NCBI GenBank assembly: GCA_016787645.1
Contig: JAEUUF010000022.1
Location: 62,001 to 126,000, forward strand
Reading direction: 5' to 3'
Length of the DNA: 64,000 bases
Origin: Cyclobacteriaceae bacterium
GTDB lineage: Bacteria; Bacteroidota; Bacteroidia; Cytophagales; Cyclobacteriaceae
Below, one piece after another: positions 45,925 through 55,383 of the stretch (within the stretch, counting starts at the first letter, position 1; each line of letters opens with the position of its first letter). The translations under genes were made by a program, and so were the position numbers. The notes beneath the pieces were generated by a model. That model did not search any database, was not told the origin of the DNA, and saw nothing but the letters and a program-made list of their open reading frames with translations.

Positions 45925-48786
45925 ATGTCTCATAAAGTTTTCCTGACTTTCCTGCTTTCCGTACTGGTCGAGACATCCCTGGCCCAGGCTGGCCGCGAAA
46001 AATGGGTAGACAGTGTCTTTCGCTTGCTCAACCGTCACGCCAAAGTCGCGCAATTGTTTATGGTTCCGCTGCCGGCCGATCCTTCCGAAGACAACCTGGA
46101 CGACACCAGGGATCTCGTCAAGGATGGCGTCGGTGGTGTCTATATAATGCACGGCGGTCCCGTACGTCACGCCGCAGTAATCAACAAACTTCAATCTATT
46201 TCCTCCCGCCGTCTGCTGGTTGGTGCAGCCGCAGAATGGGGGCTCCGACAGTCGCTCGACAGTGTGGATGGATTTTCAAAGCCGATGGTAGCCGGGGCCC
46301 TGCCCTCTGACAGCCTTGTTTCGCTTTGGGCGCACGGCATTGCCCAACAGATGAAGGAGCTGGGTGTGCACATCAACTTTGCCCCAAACGCGGATGACCA
46401 AATCTTCGCGGGCGATTATTTGCGGTACTTCGGAGGCAACCAAATAGTTGGAAGGACCACCTCTTTGTTTGTTCGGGCCCTCCAGGAAGAAGGGGTAATG
46501 GCGGTGGCCAAACACCTTCCCAGGCGATGGAGTGAAGAGCGGCCACTTCCCGATTCGATGATCGTCCTCAGCCTTGACCGGGTTGATACTTCATCCCTTC
46601 GTCCCTTCCGCCAATTGATCGCCGAGAACATTTCAGGTATTTCAACCGACTACCTGCACTTCTCTATCCGGAATGAACAAGGGATTGTACCCGCCTCCGT
46701 TTCCCTGGTTTTCATCCCCGAAATATTGCGGAGAATGCTCGGCTTTCAAGGGCTGGTATTTGCCGATGCCACAAGTATCCGTAGAAAGGCCGGCAAAGTG
46801 CGGCCCGGTGAAGCAGAACTGCTTGCCTTCCAGGCCGGTGCTGATGTAATTTATAATCCGGTCGACGCTTCGGCAGGAATCAAAAAGATTATGCGGGAGG
46901 TTCGCAGAAACAAACTGCTGGAAGTTCAGCTCGAAGCAAGTGTCAAAAAAATCCTGGCCGCCAAGTATGACGCAGGCCTTAACCACTATCTACCGATCAA
47001 CACAGACAACCTGGTGCGTCGAATGAATGATCCGGGTTATCAACGCATCAATGACATCGTTTCGGCCTCGGCGGTGACCGTCATTCAGAACCGGGATTCC
47101 CTCTTGCCTATTCGGTCACTGGAAAACATTTCCATGGTGTCGATTTCGATCGGGAAAGAAACTGGCAATCCATTCGACCTGATGCTGAAGAAATATGCCC
47201 CCGTTAGGTCAATCAGCATCCGCAATGCATCAGATACCGCCCGGATTCAGTTGACCAATAGTGAAGTACTCATTGTTGGAATCTTTCCCCATGCGGCCGC
47301 GCTGGAACGGAAGATTCAATCCTGGATAAACTCGTTGGCCGCCCAACACCCCATCATTGTTGTTCATTTCGGAAATCCATCCTCACTGGCCAACTATGGA
47401 TCCGCCAATGCAGTCATTGCAGCATTCACCGACGAAGACCGGATGCCATCAGTAACAGCCCAGGTAATCTTTGGAGCCATCCCCGCACGAGGTATCCTGC
47501 CTGTCAAGGTGGGGGCATGGTCACCGGGAACCACCATCGTCACCACTCCCCTCCAACGATTAGGGTTTGGTTCGCCCGAATCAGTGGGAATCAATAGCCG
47601 ATCACTTTCACGTATTCGGTCCATCATGGACGAGGCCATCGCCATCGGGGCAACGCCCGGTTGCTACACGCTGGTGGCGAAAGATGGCAAAGTGGTTTTT
47701 GCTGAATCCGCGGGATTCCTCACCTGGGAAAAGAAGCAACCGGTAACTGACTCCACGCTTTACGACCTCGCGTCGGTCACCAAGATTTCTGCAACCTTGC
47801 AAACCGTGCTCTTCATGCACGACCATGGACTTATTGATATCAACAAGAAAGCATCCGTCTACCTGCCCGAGTTGAAGAATTCCAATAAGGCCGACTTTAC
47901 TCTTAAGGATATCCTGACGCACCAGGCGGGCCTTTGGCCTTTTCTTCCCTTCTGGACGCAAACCATCAAGGACCGCAAGTTGATGCCGGAGTACTACAGC
48001 AACTCCTATAGCGAAGATTATCCTTACCCGGTCGCTGAAAATCTCTTCGCTGCCAAATCCATCAAAGACAGCCTGTGGCAATGGATCATCAAGGCACGCA
48101 TCCGTGACAAGCCTCCTAGAACCCCATACGACTACCGGTACAGCGACATGGGGTTTTACATTCTCCAGCACCTTGCTGAAAAAATGCTGAACCAACCCAT
48201 GGAAGATTTCCTGGGTCAAAACTTGTACGATCCCCTCGGTGCTTACACCACGGGCTATCAGCCACTGCGCCGTTTCCCCAAAGAGCAAATTGCCCCGACC
48301 GAACAAGACACGCTGTTCCGCAAGTCATTGCTCGTAGGTTATGTACACGATGAGGGTGCCGCGTTGCATGGAGGTATCGCCGGGCACGCCGGGCTCTTCA
48401 GCACTGCCAATGACCTGGCCAAAGTAGGTCAGATGTGGTTGCAGAAAGGTTCTTATGGCGGCATCACTTTCTTTAAACCAGAAACCATCGAACTATTTTC
48501 CACCCGGCAATTCAGCGACAGCCGGCGGGGTCTTGGCTGGGACAAACCAATGCCCGGAGATTGGGGTAGTCCCACAACCCGGTTTGCCTCGGCAAAGACT
48601 TTTGGACATACGGGCTTTACCGGCACTTGCATTTGGGTGGACCCGGAATTTAATCTAGTCTTTATCTTTTTGTCCAACCGGGTGAACCCGAACGTGAGTA
48701 ATAAACTATTAAATGCCAATATTCGTCCCCGGATACAGCAGGTCATTTATGAGGCCCTATTTGACTACCGGGCGACCGGAAAGTGA
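45925..48786 (+). CDS. Glycoside hydrolase family 3-like / serine hydrolase (beta-lactamase family) fusion
   Basis: 953 residues, secreted (signal to about residue 20). Residues 28-390 are a GH3 N-domain and 390-545 a GH3 C-like domain. 555-950 are a class C beta-lactamase/DD-peptidase-type domain with Ser617-x-x-Lys620 (ASVTK), Tyr739-Ser-Asp741 and His895-Thr-Gly897. In GH3/NagZ the loop KHFPGHGDTxxDSH carries the general acid; here it reads KHLPRRWSEERPLPDS, so that residue set is missing although Asp281 (FADATS) remains. The fusion is known in Bacteroidota and points to peptidoglycan or muropeptide turnover; the GH3 half may be non-catalytic. Confidence 0.88.
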   Translation: MSHKVFLTFLLSVLVETSLAQAGREKWVDSVFRLLNRHAKVAQLFMVPLPADPSEDNLDDTRDLVKDGVGGVYIMHGGPVRHAAVINKLQSISSRRLLVGAAAEWGLRQSLDSVDGFSKPMVAGALPSDSLVSLWAHGIAQQMKELGVHINFAPNADDQIFAGDYLRYFGGNQIVGRTTSLFVRALQEEGVMAVAKHLPRRWSEERPLPDSMIVLSLDRVDTSSLRPFRQLIAENISGISTDYLHFSIRNEQGIVPASVSLVFIPEILRRMLGFQGLVFADATSIRRKAGKVRPGEAELLAFQAGADVIYNPVDASAGIKKIMREVRRNKLLEVQLEASVKKILAAKYDAGLNHYLPINTDNLVRRMNDPGYQRINDIVSASAVTVIQNRDSLLPIRSLENISMVSISIGKETGNPFDLMLKKYAPVRSISIRNASDTARIQLTNSEVLIVGIFPHAAALERKIQSWINSLAAQHPIIVVHFGNPSSLANYGSANAVIAAFTDEDRMPSVTAQVIFGAIPARGILPVKVGAWSPGTTIVTTPLQRLGFGSPESVGINSRSLSRIRSIMDEAIAIGATPGCYTLVAKDGKVVFAESAGFLTWEKKQPVTDSTLYDLASVTKISATLQTVLFMHDHGLIDINKKASVYLPELKNSNKADFTLKDILTHQAGLWPFLPFWTQTIKDRKLMPEYYSNSYSEDYPYPVAENLFAAKSIKDSLWQWIIKARIRDKPPRTPYDYRYSDMGFYILQHLAEKMLNQPMEDFLGQNLYDPLGAYTTGYQPLRRFPKEQIAPTEQDTLFRKSLLVGYVHDEGAALHGGIAGHAGLFSTANDLAKVGQMWLQKGSYGGITFFKPETIELFSTRQFSDSRRGLGWDKPMPGDWGSPTTRFASAKTFGHTGFTGTCIWVDPEFNLVFIFLSNRVNPNVSNKLLNANIRPRIQQVIYEALFDYRATGK

Positions 48787-48832
48787 AACTAAATGAGGCA
48801 AAAGCAGGTTATTACTACTCAATCCTAAGCAT

Positions 48833-49981
48833 TTGGATCAAATCAACATAGGTATTGTATGCTATCCCACCTTCGGAGGCAGTGGGGTAGTCGCCACCGA
48901 GCTTGGAAAAGCATTGGCCAAGGAGGGCCATCGGGTACACTTCATTACCTATTCCCAACCGACCCGGCTGGACTTTCTGAATGAAAACCTTTTCTACCAC
49001 GAGGTGGAATTTCACTCCTACCCTCTTTTCGAATATCCGCCGTATGAGCTTGCCCTGGCAAGTAAAATGGTGAGTGTGGTCAAGAATGAGAAGCTCGACC
49101 TGCTGCACGTGCATTATGCGATCCCGCATGCATCGGCCGCTTATGTGGCCAAACAGATTCTCAAATCGGAAGGGATTTATATCCCGGTGGTCACTACGTT
49201 GCACGGAACAGACATTACCCTGGTGGGAAAGGATCCTTCATACGAGCCCGTGGTGACGTTCAGTATCAATCAGTCCGATGGCGTCACCGCAGTGTCAGAA
49301 GATCTTCGCCGCGAGACCTACGAACATTTCAAGATCACCGTCGACATCGATGTGATTCCCAACTTCATCGATCTGGACAAGTTCAAGAAGCAGAAGAAGG
49401 ATCACTTCAAGAAAGCCATTTGCCCGAATGGTGAATCCCTCGTTGTGCATACCTCCAACTTCCGCAAAGTCAAGCGCATCGGCGATGTCATCCAGATCTT
49501 CGCCAACATTCACCAAGCCATTCCTTCCAAGTTGCTTATGATCGGGGACGGACCGGAACGCGCGAAGGCGGAAGCACAAAGCAGGGAATTGGGAATAGAG
49601 AATGATGTTCGGTTCCTGGGCAAACTGGAAGCCATTGAAGAAGTGTTATCGGTGGCGGACCTCTTCCTGATGCCTTCCGAAAAAGAGAGTTTCGGCCTTG
49701 CCGCCCTCGAGGCCATGGCCTGTGAAGTACCCCTGATTTCCTCTAACGCCGGGGGCTTGCCCGAATTGAACGTACAAGGCATAACAGGCTTTATGAGTGA
49801 GGTAGGCGATGTGGAGGATATGAGCCGGAAAGCCCTGTTTATCCTCGACAAGAAGAATCTACCCACCTTCAAGGAAAATGCCCTTAAACGGGCCCGCGAA
49901 TTTGATATCGCCAACATCCTGCCCCTTTATGAGCGGGTATATCAGCGGGTTATCGAAAAGACGGCCAAAACCGTCGAATAG
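48833..49981 (+). CDS. bshA: N-acetyl-alpha-D-glucosaminyl L-malate synthase (bacillithiol synthesis)
   Basis: 382-residue GT4 glycosyltransferase. IGIVCYPTFGGSGVVATELG at the N-terminus is the BshA signature. HVHYAIPHASAA and TLHGTDITLVG bind malate and sugar; EKESFGLAALEAMACEVP is the UDP-GlcNAc EX7E motif. First step of bacillithiol synthesis. No ATG precedes the conserved start; a stop lies at 48794-48796, so the TTG at 48833 is the likely initiator. bshB and bshC are not in the window. Confidence 0.9.
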   Translation: MDQINIGIVCYPTFGGSGVVATELGKALAKEGHRVHFITYSQPTRLDFLNENLFYHEVEFHSYPLFEYPPYELALASKMVSVVKNEKLDLLHVHYAIPHASAAYVAKQILKSEGIYIPVVTTLHGTDITLVGKDPSYEPVVTFSINQSDGVTAVSEDLRRETYEHFKITVDIDVIPNFIDLDKFKKQKKDHFKKAICPNGESLVVHTSNFRKVKRIGDVIQIFANIHQAIPSKLLMIGDGPERAKAEAQSRELGIENDVRFLGKLEAIEEVLSVADLFLMPSEKESFGLAALEAMACEVPLISSNAGGLPELNVQGITGFMSEVGDVEDMSRKALFILDKKNLPTFKENALKRAREFDIANILPLYERVYQRVIEKTAKTVE

Positions 49982-50003
49982 GAGGGCATCCTGGCCCGGA
50001 TTA

Positions 50004-50034
50004 TTGAAAAGATGTCGGCATGACATTAACTTTG
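50004..50034 (+). promoter_or_regulatory. Promoter TTG-N20-TAACTTTG for the hydroxylase-like gene
   Basis: TTG at 50004-50006, 20 bases, then TAACTTTG at 50027-50034, 21 bases before the ATG at 50056. Both halves of the Bacteroidota promoter are present. Confidence 0.6.
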
Positions 50035-50055
50035 CAGCGCTAATCGATCTGGCGT

Positions 50056-50709
50056 ATGGAGACCTACGTAAAACCTCAAAACAAAGGAACTAAGCAGCTG
50101 TTCAAGAACCCCGTTCTTGAAGCGCTTAGCCGCACCCACATTGCTGTGCCACTGACTGTTTTCTTCAGCTATTCCGCCGGATTGCTGTATTGGAGCATTA
50201 CGCATACATCGCTCTCCGCCGGTATGACTATTGGAATGTTCTTCCTCGGGCTGCTGGTATTCACCTGGGTGGAATACAACATCCACCGTTATATCTTCCA
50301 CCTTTCGCCCACCACCCAGCGCCGGGCAGATTTTCAGTATACCATGCATGGCGTTCATCACGAATTCCCGAAAGACAAGACACGCCTCGCGATGCCTCCG
50401 CTGCTCAGCATTACTCTGGCAACGATTCTCTTACTGGTGTTCCGCCTGATCCTCGGGGATTTCGTATTTTCATTCCTGCCCGGCTTCCTGGTTGGATATG
50501 CCATGTACCTTTCAGTTCACTACATGGTTCATGCTTACCAGCCTCCGCGTAATTTCCTTAAGGCACTGTGGGTGAACCATGCCGTTCACCATTACAAGGA
50601 CGGTGAAATGGTGTTCGGCGTTTCTTCTCCACTCTGGGATTACATCTATGGAACGATGGGCGAGAAGAACAAGCAGGAACGCGAGACGGCCACTTCAACT
50701 TCGCTCTGA
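50056..50709 (+). CDS. Fatty acid hydroxylase superfamily membrane protein
   Basis: 217 residues, about four membrane segments. The eight-histidine di-iron pattern is complete: HRYIFH (77-82), HGVHH (98-102), HYMVH (155-159), HAVHH (175-179). It is closest in layout to the fatty-acid 2-hydroxylase (Scs7/FA2H) catalytic domain without cytochrome b5. It would hydroxylate a lipid acyl chain, possibly of sphingolipids or lipid A-type fatty acids; the substrate is not determined. Confidence 0.85.
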   Translation: METYVKPQNKGTKQLFKNPVLEALSRTHIAVPLTVFFSYSAGLLYWSITHTSLSAGMTIGMFFLGLLVFTWVEYNIHRYIFHLSPTTQRRADFQYTMHGVHHEFPKDKTRLAMPPLLSITLATILLLVFRLILGDFVFSFLPGFLVGYAMYLSVHYMVHAYQPPRNFLKALWVNHAVHHYKDGEMVFGVSSPLWDYIYGTMGEKNKQERETATSTSL

Positions 50710-50794
50710 TAATATTGAATTTTTTCCCTCCCAACCTGGGTTTCTGCTAACTATCGGCAACTTTGGTCAACTTGTTATGCCCAGTTAGCAATGG

Positions 50795-51835
50795 TCATTT
50801 CTTACTTCCTTGCGCAGTAAAATAAATACTCTCTAAGAGCACTTCGTTTGGGCCAGGTATTGGATCTGGTGCTTCGAATTTGGTATCCAAACCGAAATTC
50901 ACGGCGAGCACATAGGTGGCCTGCGGTGGGCCGAGAAGTTTCATCTTTTCGACAGGAACCTGAGTAATCGCTCGACGAACCATCTCTGCGCAACCACTGC
51001 CTATATCCTCTAGAAACTCAATCTTGGTGACGATTCCATGTTCCACGGAGAAGCGAACGACAACAGAACCCTGAACGCCCATTTTTCGGGCCTCTTTGGG
51101 ATAACTCAATAATGTAAGGTAAGGGTAGACCGCAGCGCGATTCTCCTCCGGCCAATCATCCAGGGCAATCTTTATTTGGAAATATTGGGGCACCATCTCC
51201 CCACGCTGAGTTCCTGGTATCCAAGGATCCATATCGTTGAATATCTGGCGAACTTCATTTGCCAGTCCCACGGTCGTTGAGTCAGAAATGCTGACATCTT
51301 CCGCCTTCCCATCTGTGTTGATTGTAAAACGGCAATCGAAAGGATTCGTCGGCTTGCCCGTTGATTTGTTGGCGAGCGCATTTCCGAGGTAGACATAGAA
51401 GTTATCCATTCCTCCCGGAAATACTGCACCTGATTCGACAACCTTGAATTCTCCCGACTCCCTACTTGCGGGGGTGCTGGTTCTCCCCATAATCTGTTCA
51501 ACGACGGGATAACCGGCAAGGTTGATTCTCTTCAAAACTGTGTACTCGCGATCCAGGTAGAACATGAACCGATCCTGAAGAGGAATTGGAATATTTGCTG
51601 TTTGATATCCTATATGAGACACCATTAGTTTCTCGTACTTACTGTTGTCAATAGACAGCTCAAAGAAGCCCGCAGCATTCGTAAACGTACCGGACGTTGC
51701 TCCCAGGATAATGACATTTGCGTTCTTTACCGGCTTCTTGGTCTCACGGCTGAGTACACGACCTATAATCTTTCTCTCCTGTGCGTTTGTTGACAGGGCA
51801 AAAAACATCAGAAGCCAAAACAGGATTCTCTTCAT
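50795..51835 (-). CDS. Secreted CarboxypepD_reg-like / TonB C-terminal domain protein
   Basis: 346 residues. Signal peptide to about residue 19 (...STNAQ). A carboxypeptidase-regulatory-like beta sandwich spans about 20-105 (IIGRVLSRETKKPVKNANVII; GFFELSID). A TonB-C-like domain lies at 245-315 (YPKEARKMGVQGSVVVRFSV), with a second weaker module at 140-225. There is no membrane anchor beyond the signal, so it is not an ordinary energy transducer; a surface or periplasmic assembly role is possible. Confidence 0.75.
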   Translation of the reverse strand: MKRILFWLLMFFALSTNAQERKIIGRVLSRETKKPVKNANVIILGATSGTFTNAAGFFELSIDNSKYEKLMVSHIGYQTANIPIPLQDRFMFYLDREYTVLKRINLAGYPVVEQIMGRTSTPASRESGEFKVVESGAVFPGGMDNFYVYLGNALANKSTGKPTNPFDCRFTINTDGKAEDVSISDSTTVGLANEVRQIFNDMDPWIPGTQRGEMVPQYFQIKIALDDWPEENRAAVYPYLTLLSYPKEARKMGVQGSVVVRFSVEHGIVTKIEFLEDIGSGCAEMVRRAITQVPVEKMKLLGPPQATYVLAVNFGLDTKFEAPDPIPGPNEVLLESIYFTAQGSKK

Positions 51836-52072
51836 TAGCTTAAGTAGTGTAATAATACGTCCGTGGCACCCATTTTCGCAACCCGCCGCAGGCCACTGAT
51901 CATCATGCGCGGAGGTTAATGGCCATTTTTAATGGCAGCTTGTCACCGCTTGTACCAAGTCCGCCATTAGCGTCTTTTTCTATTTTTATGTCATTTGATA
52001 TTAAGAAATTCGCCGCTTGAGAAACAGAAACCTTCAATTATTGGTTATGTTTAGCGACCTGACACGGTTATC
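51836..52072. other. Intergenic region upstream of the VWA operon
   Basis: 237 bases between divergent genes. It holds a small perfect hairpin, GCCATT/AATGGC with a TTT loop (51922-51936), and a TATGTTTA element about 20 bases before the VWA ATG, one mismatch from the -7 consensus. No gene is visible. Confidence 0.4.
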
Positions 52073-53170
52073 ATGCTAGGCTACCGATTTTCCAAATACA
52101 CCCCACCGCCGCAAGACCAGAAGAGCGATTTCGATCGCCTGCTGAAGATCTTCATGCAGCTCGTCCTGATCACCTCCGGCAATGTGAGCGAGGCCCTGCA
52201 GTGGATGACGGAAGTTGACCGACAGCACAAAATCACCACGCCCACCTACGGGATGGGCGACTTCATTGAAGACCTCAAAAAGAAAGGTTACATCAGCGAC
52301 GATGGCCCCAACGGTGAACTGAAGTTGAAAGCCCGCAGTGAACAAAACCTGCGTCAATCTGCACTCGAAGAAATCTTCGGCAAATTGAAGAAATCACGTG
52401 GCGGCGAGCACAAGACACCGCACAACGGGCGTGGTGATGAGCCCACCACCGACCGTCGCGACTATGAGTTCGGTGACACCATGGAGCAAATTTCCATGAC
52501 CGACTCCCTCCGGAACGCCCAGATTAACCATGGCTTCGAGGAATTCTTCATGACGGAAGATGACCTGGAAGTGGTCGAAAATGAATTCAAATCACAGACG
52601 TCCACCGTACTGATGATCGACATTTCCCATTCCATGATTCTTTACGGGGAAGATCGCATCACGCCCGCCAAGAAGGTGGCGATGGCGCTAGCAGAACTGA
52701 TTACCAAGAAATATCCGAAAGACACACTTGACATCCTTGTCTTTGGTGATGATGCCTGGCAAATCGAAATCAAGGACTTGCCTTACCTGCAAGTGGGCCC
52801 TTTTCACACGAACACGGTTGCCGGACTGGAATTGGCCATGGATATCCTTCGGAAACGCAAGAATGCCAACAAACAGATCTTCATGATCACCGACGGTAAG
52901 CCGACCTGTATCAAGCAGGGAATCCAGTACTATAAGAACAGCTTTGGTCTTGATCACAAGATCCTGAACCGCACGCTGAACCTGGCCGACCAACTTCGGA
53001 AAATAAAGATTCCGGTTACCACGTTCATGATCGCCACGGATCCTTACCTCAAGGCATTTGTCCGTGAGTTTACAAAAGCCAATAATGGCAATGCCTACTA
53101 TAGCAACCTGGAAGGCCTTGGCAACCTTGTCTTTGAAGATTTCAAGCGCAATCGGCGCAAAACACTTTAA
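52073..53170 (+). CDS. von Willebrand factor A (VWA) domain protein
   Basis: 365 residues, cytoplasmic. A helical N-domain (about 1-100), a charged linker (105-150), then a VWA domain from 175 with MIDAS motif Asp183-x-Ser185-x-Ser187 (MIDISHSM) and MITDGKPT (Asp274). It pairs with the AAA+ gene that starts two bases after its stop, as in MoxR-VWA, RavA-ViaA and Mg-chelatase-like systems, where the VWA partner recruits the client. Confidence 0.85.
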   Translation: MLGYRFSKYTPPPQDQKSDFDRLLKIFMQLVLITSGNVSEALQWMTEVDRQHKITTPTYGMGDFIEDLKKKGYISDDGPNGELKLKARSEQNLRQSALEEIFGKLKKSRGGEHKTPHNGRGDEPTTDRRDYEFGDTMEQISMTDSLRNAQINHGFEEFFMTEDDLEVVENEFKSQTSTVLMIDISHSMILYGEDRITPAKKVAMALAELITKKYPKDTLDILVFGDDAWQIEIKDLPYLQVGPFHTNTVAGLELAMDILRKRKNANKQIFMITDGKPTCIKQGIQYYKNSFGLDHKILNRTLNLADQLRKIKIPVTTFMIATDPYLKAFVREFTKANNGNAYYSNLEGLGNLVFEDFKRNRRKTL

Positions 53171-53171
53171 C

Positions 53172-54698
53172 ATGAACGCACCAAAAATCAATACCCTGGG
53201 TGAACTGAAAGCATCGGGCTACCAAAGCCGTTCGATCAAGGACGAACTCAGAACGAACCTCATTACCCGACTTCAGAAAAATGAAAAGGTGTTCGAAGGC
53301 ATCTGGGGATACGAAGAGACCGTAATACCGGATGTGGAGCGCGCCCTGCTGGCCGGCCATGACATCAACTTCCTGGGCCTCCGCGGCCAGGCCAAAACAC
53401 GCCTGGCCCGTCTCATGATTCACCTCCTGGACGAGTACATCCCGATCATTGCCGGATCTGAACTGAACGACGACCCGCTAAAGCCCCTCTCCCGCTACGG
53501 CCGGGATGTCGTCGCCGAAATGGGCGATGCGACCCCCATCAGCTGGCTTCACCGGGAGGACCGCTACACCGAGAAACTGGCCACACCGGATGTTTCCATC
53601 GCAGACCTCATCGGTGATGTCGATCCGATCAAGGCAGCATCACTCAAACTGCCGTACTCCGACGAGCGGGTGATTCATTTCGGGCTCATCCCGCGTGCCA
53701 ACCGTGGTTTGTTTGTAATCAATGAACTCCCTGATCTGCAGGCGCGCATCCAGGTCGCCCTCTTCAATATTCTGCAGGAAGGCGATATTCAGATTCGCGG
53801 TTTCCGCCTCCGGCTACCCCTGGATCTGCAATTTGTTTTCACCGCTAACCCCGAAGACTACACCAACCGGGGCAGTATCGTGACGCCGCTGAAGGATCGT
53901 ATCGACAGCCAGATCATTACGCATTATCCAAAAACCATCGAGGTGGGACGAAAGATTACCGGCCAGGAAGCCAACATACGCCTTGAACAGCAGGACCTTG
54001 TCTCGGCATCCGAGTTGGCCCTCGATCTCATCGAACAGATTGCTTTCGAGGCGCGCAAAAGTGAATACGTCGATGCCAAAAGTGGAGTCTCTGCCCGCCT
54101 TACCATCTCCGCATTTGAAGCATTGGTGGCCGCGGCAGAACGTCGTGCGCTAATCAACCAGGAAAAGAAAGCGGCCATACGGATTAGCGATTTCGTTGGC
54201 GTGGTGCCATCCATCACCGGCAAAGTGGAGCTGGTTTATGAGGGGGAACAGGAAGGGCCGATTATTGTCGCCCAAAATCTTGTGGGTAAAGCCATCCGGT
54301 CACAATTCGTCAACTACTTCCCCGACCCGGAGAAGTTTCGCAAGCTGAAGGAGAGGAGTCCGTACCGGAAGATCACTCAATGGTTCAGCGAAGGACATAC
54401 GCTGGATCTCTTGAGTGAAATTTCCAGTCTTGAATACGAAAAACAACTTCGTTCCGTGTCGGGGTTGCTTGAACTGGTCAACGAATATCAAAAGAACCAC
54501 GACCCTGCCACCAAGCTGGTGCTGATGGAGTTTGCCTTGCACGGTCTGGCGGAATATAGCCTCATCAGCAAGCACCGCCTTGAGCGCGGATTGCAGTTCA
54601 AGGACCTCATCAGCGGCATGTTCAACATGGAAAAAGGAGATGAAGATGATGCAGACGATGAGGACACCGACGACAGTTACGGCCGGCGCTCCAATTAG
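53172..54698 (+). CDS. MoxR / magnesium-chelatase-like AAA+ ATPase
   Basis: 508 residues. Walker A G69-LRGQA-K75-T76; Walker B GLFVINELPDL with Asn184-Glu185 instead of Asp-Glu; sensor-1 TANPEDY (Asn226); arginine LKDRIDSQ (Arg243). A C-terminal lid and helical region follow, ending in an acidic tail (GDEDDADDEDTDDS). ATG 53172-53174 is used; the frame runs back into the VWA gene. The ring ATPase would remodel a target chosen by the VWA protein. Six bases precede the next gene. Confidence 0.88.
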   Translation: MNAPKINTLGELKASGYQSRSIKDELRTNLITRLQKNEKVFEGIWGYEETVIPDVERALLAGHDINFLGLRGQAKTRLARLMIHLLDEYIPIIAGSELNDDPLKPLSRYGRDVVAEMGDATPISWLHREDRYTEKLATPDVSIADLIGDVDPIKAASLKLPYSDERVIHFGLIPRANRGLFVINELPDLQARIQVALFNILQEGDIQIRGFRLRLPLDLQFVFTANPEDYTNRGSIVTPLKDRIDSQIITHYPKTIEVGRKITGQEANIRLEQQDLVSASELALDLIEQIAFEARKSEYVDAKSGVSARLTISAFEALVAAAERRALINQEKKAAIRISDFVGVVPSITGKVELVYEGEQEGPIIVAQNLVGKAIRSQFVNYFPDPEKFRKLKERSPYRKITQWFSEGHTLDLLSEISSLEYEKQLRSVSGLLELVNEYQKNHDPATKLVLMEFALHGLAEYSLISKHRLERGLQFKDLISGMFNMEKGDEDDADDEDTDDSYGRRSN

Positions 54699-54704
54699 TC
54701 AGTC

Positions 54705-55370
54705 ATGTCCCGTCCAGAGCATCTGGCCATTGACGGCCGTCAACTTGTTGAATTAAGGAAGATGGTCTCCCGGGGAGAAGGGCAACATCTGGAATTCAAA
54801 CGTAAAGCAGCCTTTCCCGACAAAATCGTTCGTGAACTGATCGCTTTCGCCAATACAGACGGAGGAGTCCTGCTGGTTGGCGTAGACGATGACGGGACTA
54901 TTCCCGGGGTAAAATATCCGGAAGAAGAACTGCTCATGGTTCAAAAAGAACTTGCGGCGAGTTGCCGGCCGGCGCTAGCCGTGGAAACGCAAGTGATCCG
55001 GGTGAATGAGAAAAGGTACGTGCTCCGGTTGGAAGCCAGGCAGAGTTCAAAACGACCTCATTTCCAGGTAAACAAGGGTGAAAAGATCTCATTTGTGCGC
55101 GAAAAAGATCAGAGTATTCGGGCGAGCAAGGAAATGATTGAGGTTACCCGTCGCCTGAAAACATTGAAGGGAATGCGGTTTCCGTACGGAGAAGCCGAGC
55201 AAAAGGTCATTCGCTTCCTTGCCGATCACGAGGGCATAAGCCTGGGTGAATTCGCGAAGTTGACTGGCCTCAACCGCTATGCCGCATCCCGCAAATTGGT
55301 CAGGCTGGTGCTGGCCAATGTGTTACGCATCACGCCTACAGAGAAGGGTGACATCTTCTCGCGATCCTAG
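54705..55370 (+). CDS. AlbA_2 (Schlafen-like) DNA/RNA-binding domain protein with C-terminal winged helix
   Basis: 221 residues. The AlbA_2 domain occupies 20-125: GQHLEFKRKA (Glu30-Phe-Lys), then ELIAFANTDGGVLLVGVDDD and GTIPGVK. This motif is seen in bacterial transcriptional regulators and in Schlafen-type nucleases. A winged HTH ends the protein (VIRFLADHEGISLGEFAKLTG, NRYAASRKLVRL). Third gene of the VWA-AAA+ operon; likely a regulator or nucleic-acid-targeting partner. Confidence 0.8.
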   Translation: MSRPEHLAIDGRQLVELRKMVSRGEGQHLEFKRKAAFPDKIVRELIAFANTDGGVLLVGVDDDGTIPGVKYPEEELLMVQKELAASCRPALAVETQVIRVNEKRYVLRLEARQSSKRPHFQVNKGEKISFVREKDQSIRASKEMIEVTRRLKTLKGMRFPYGEAEQKVIRFLADHEGISLGEFAKLTGLNRYAASRKLVRLVLANVLRITPTEKGDIFSRS

Positions 55371-55383
55371 ATTTTCAACAAGT

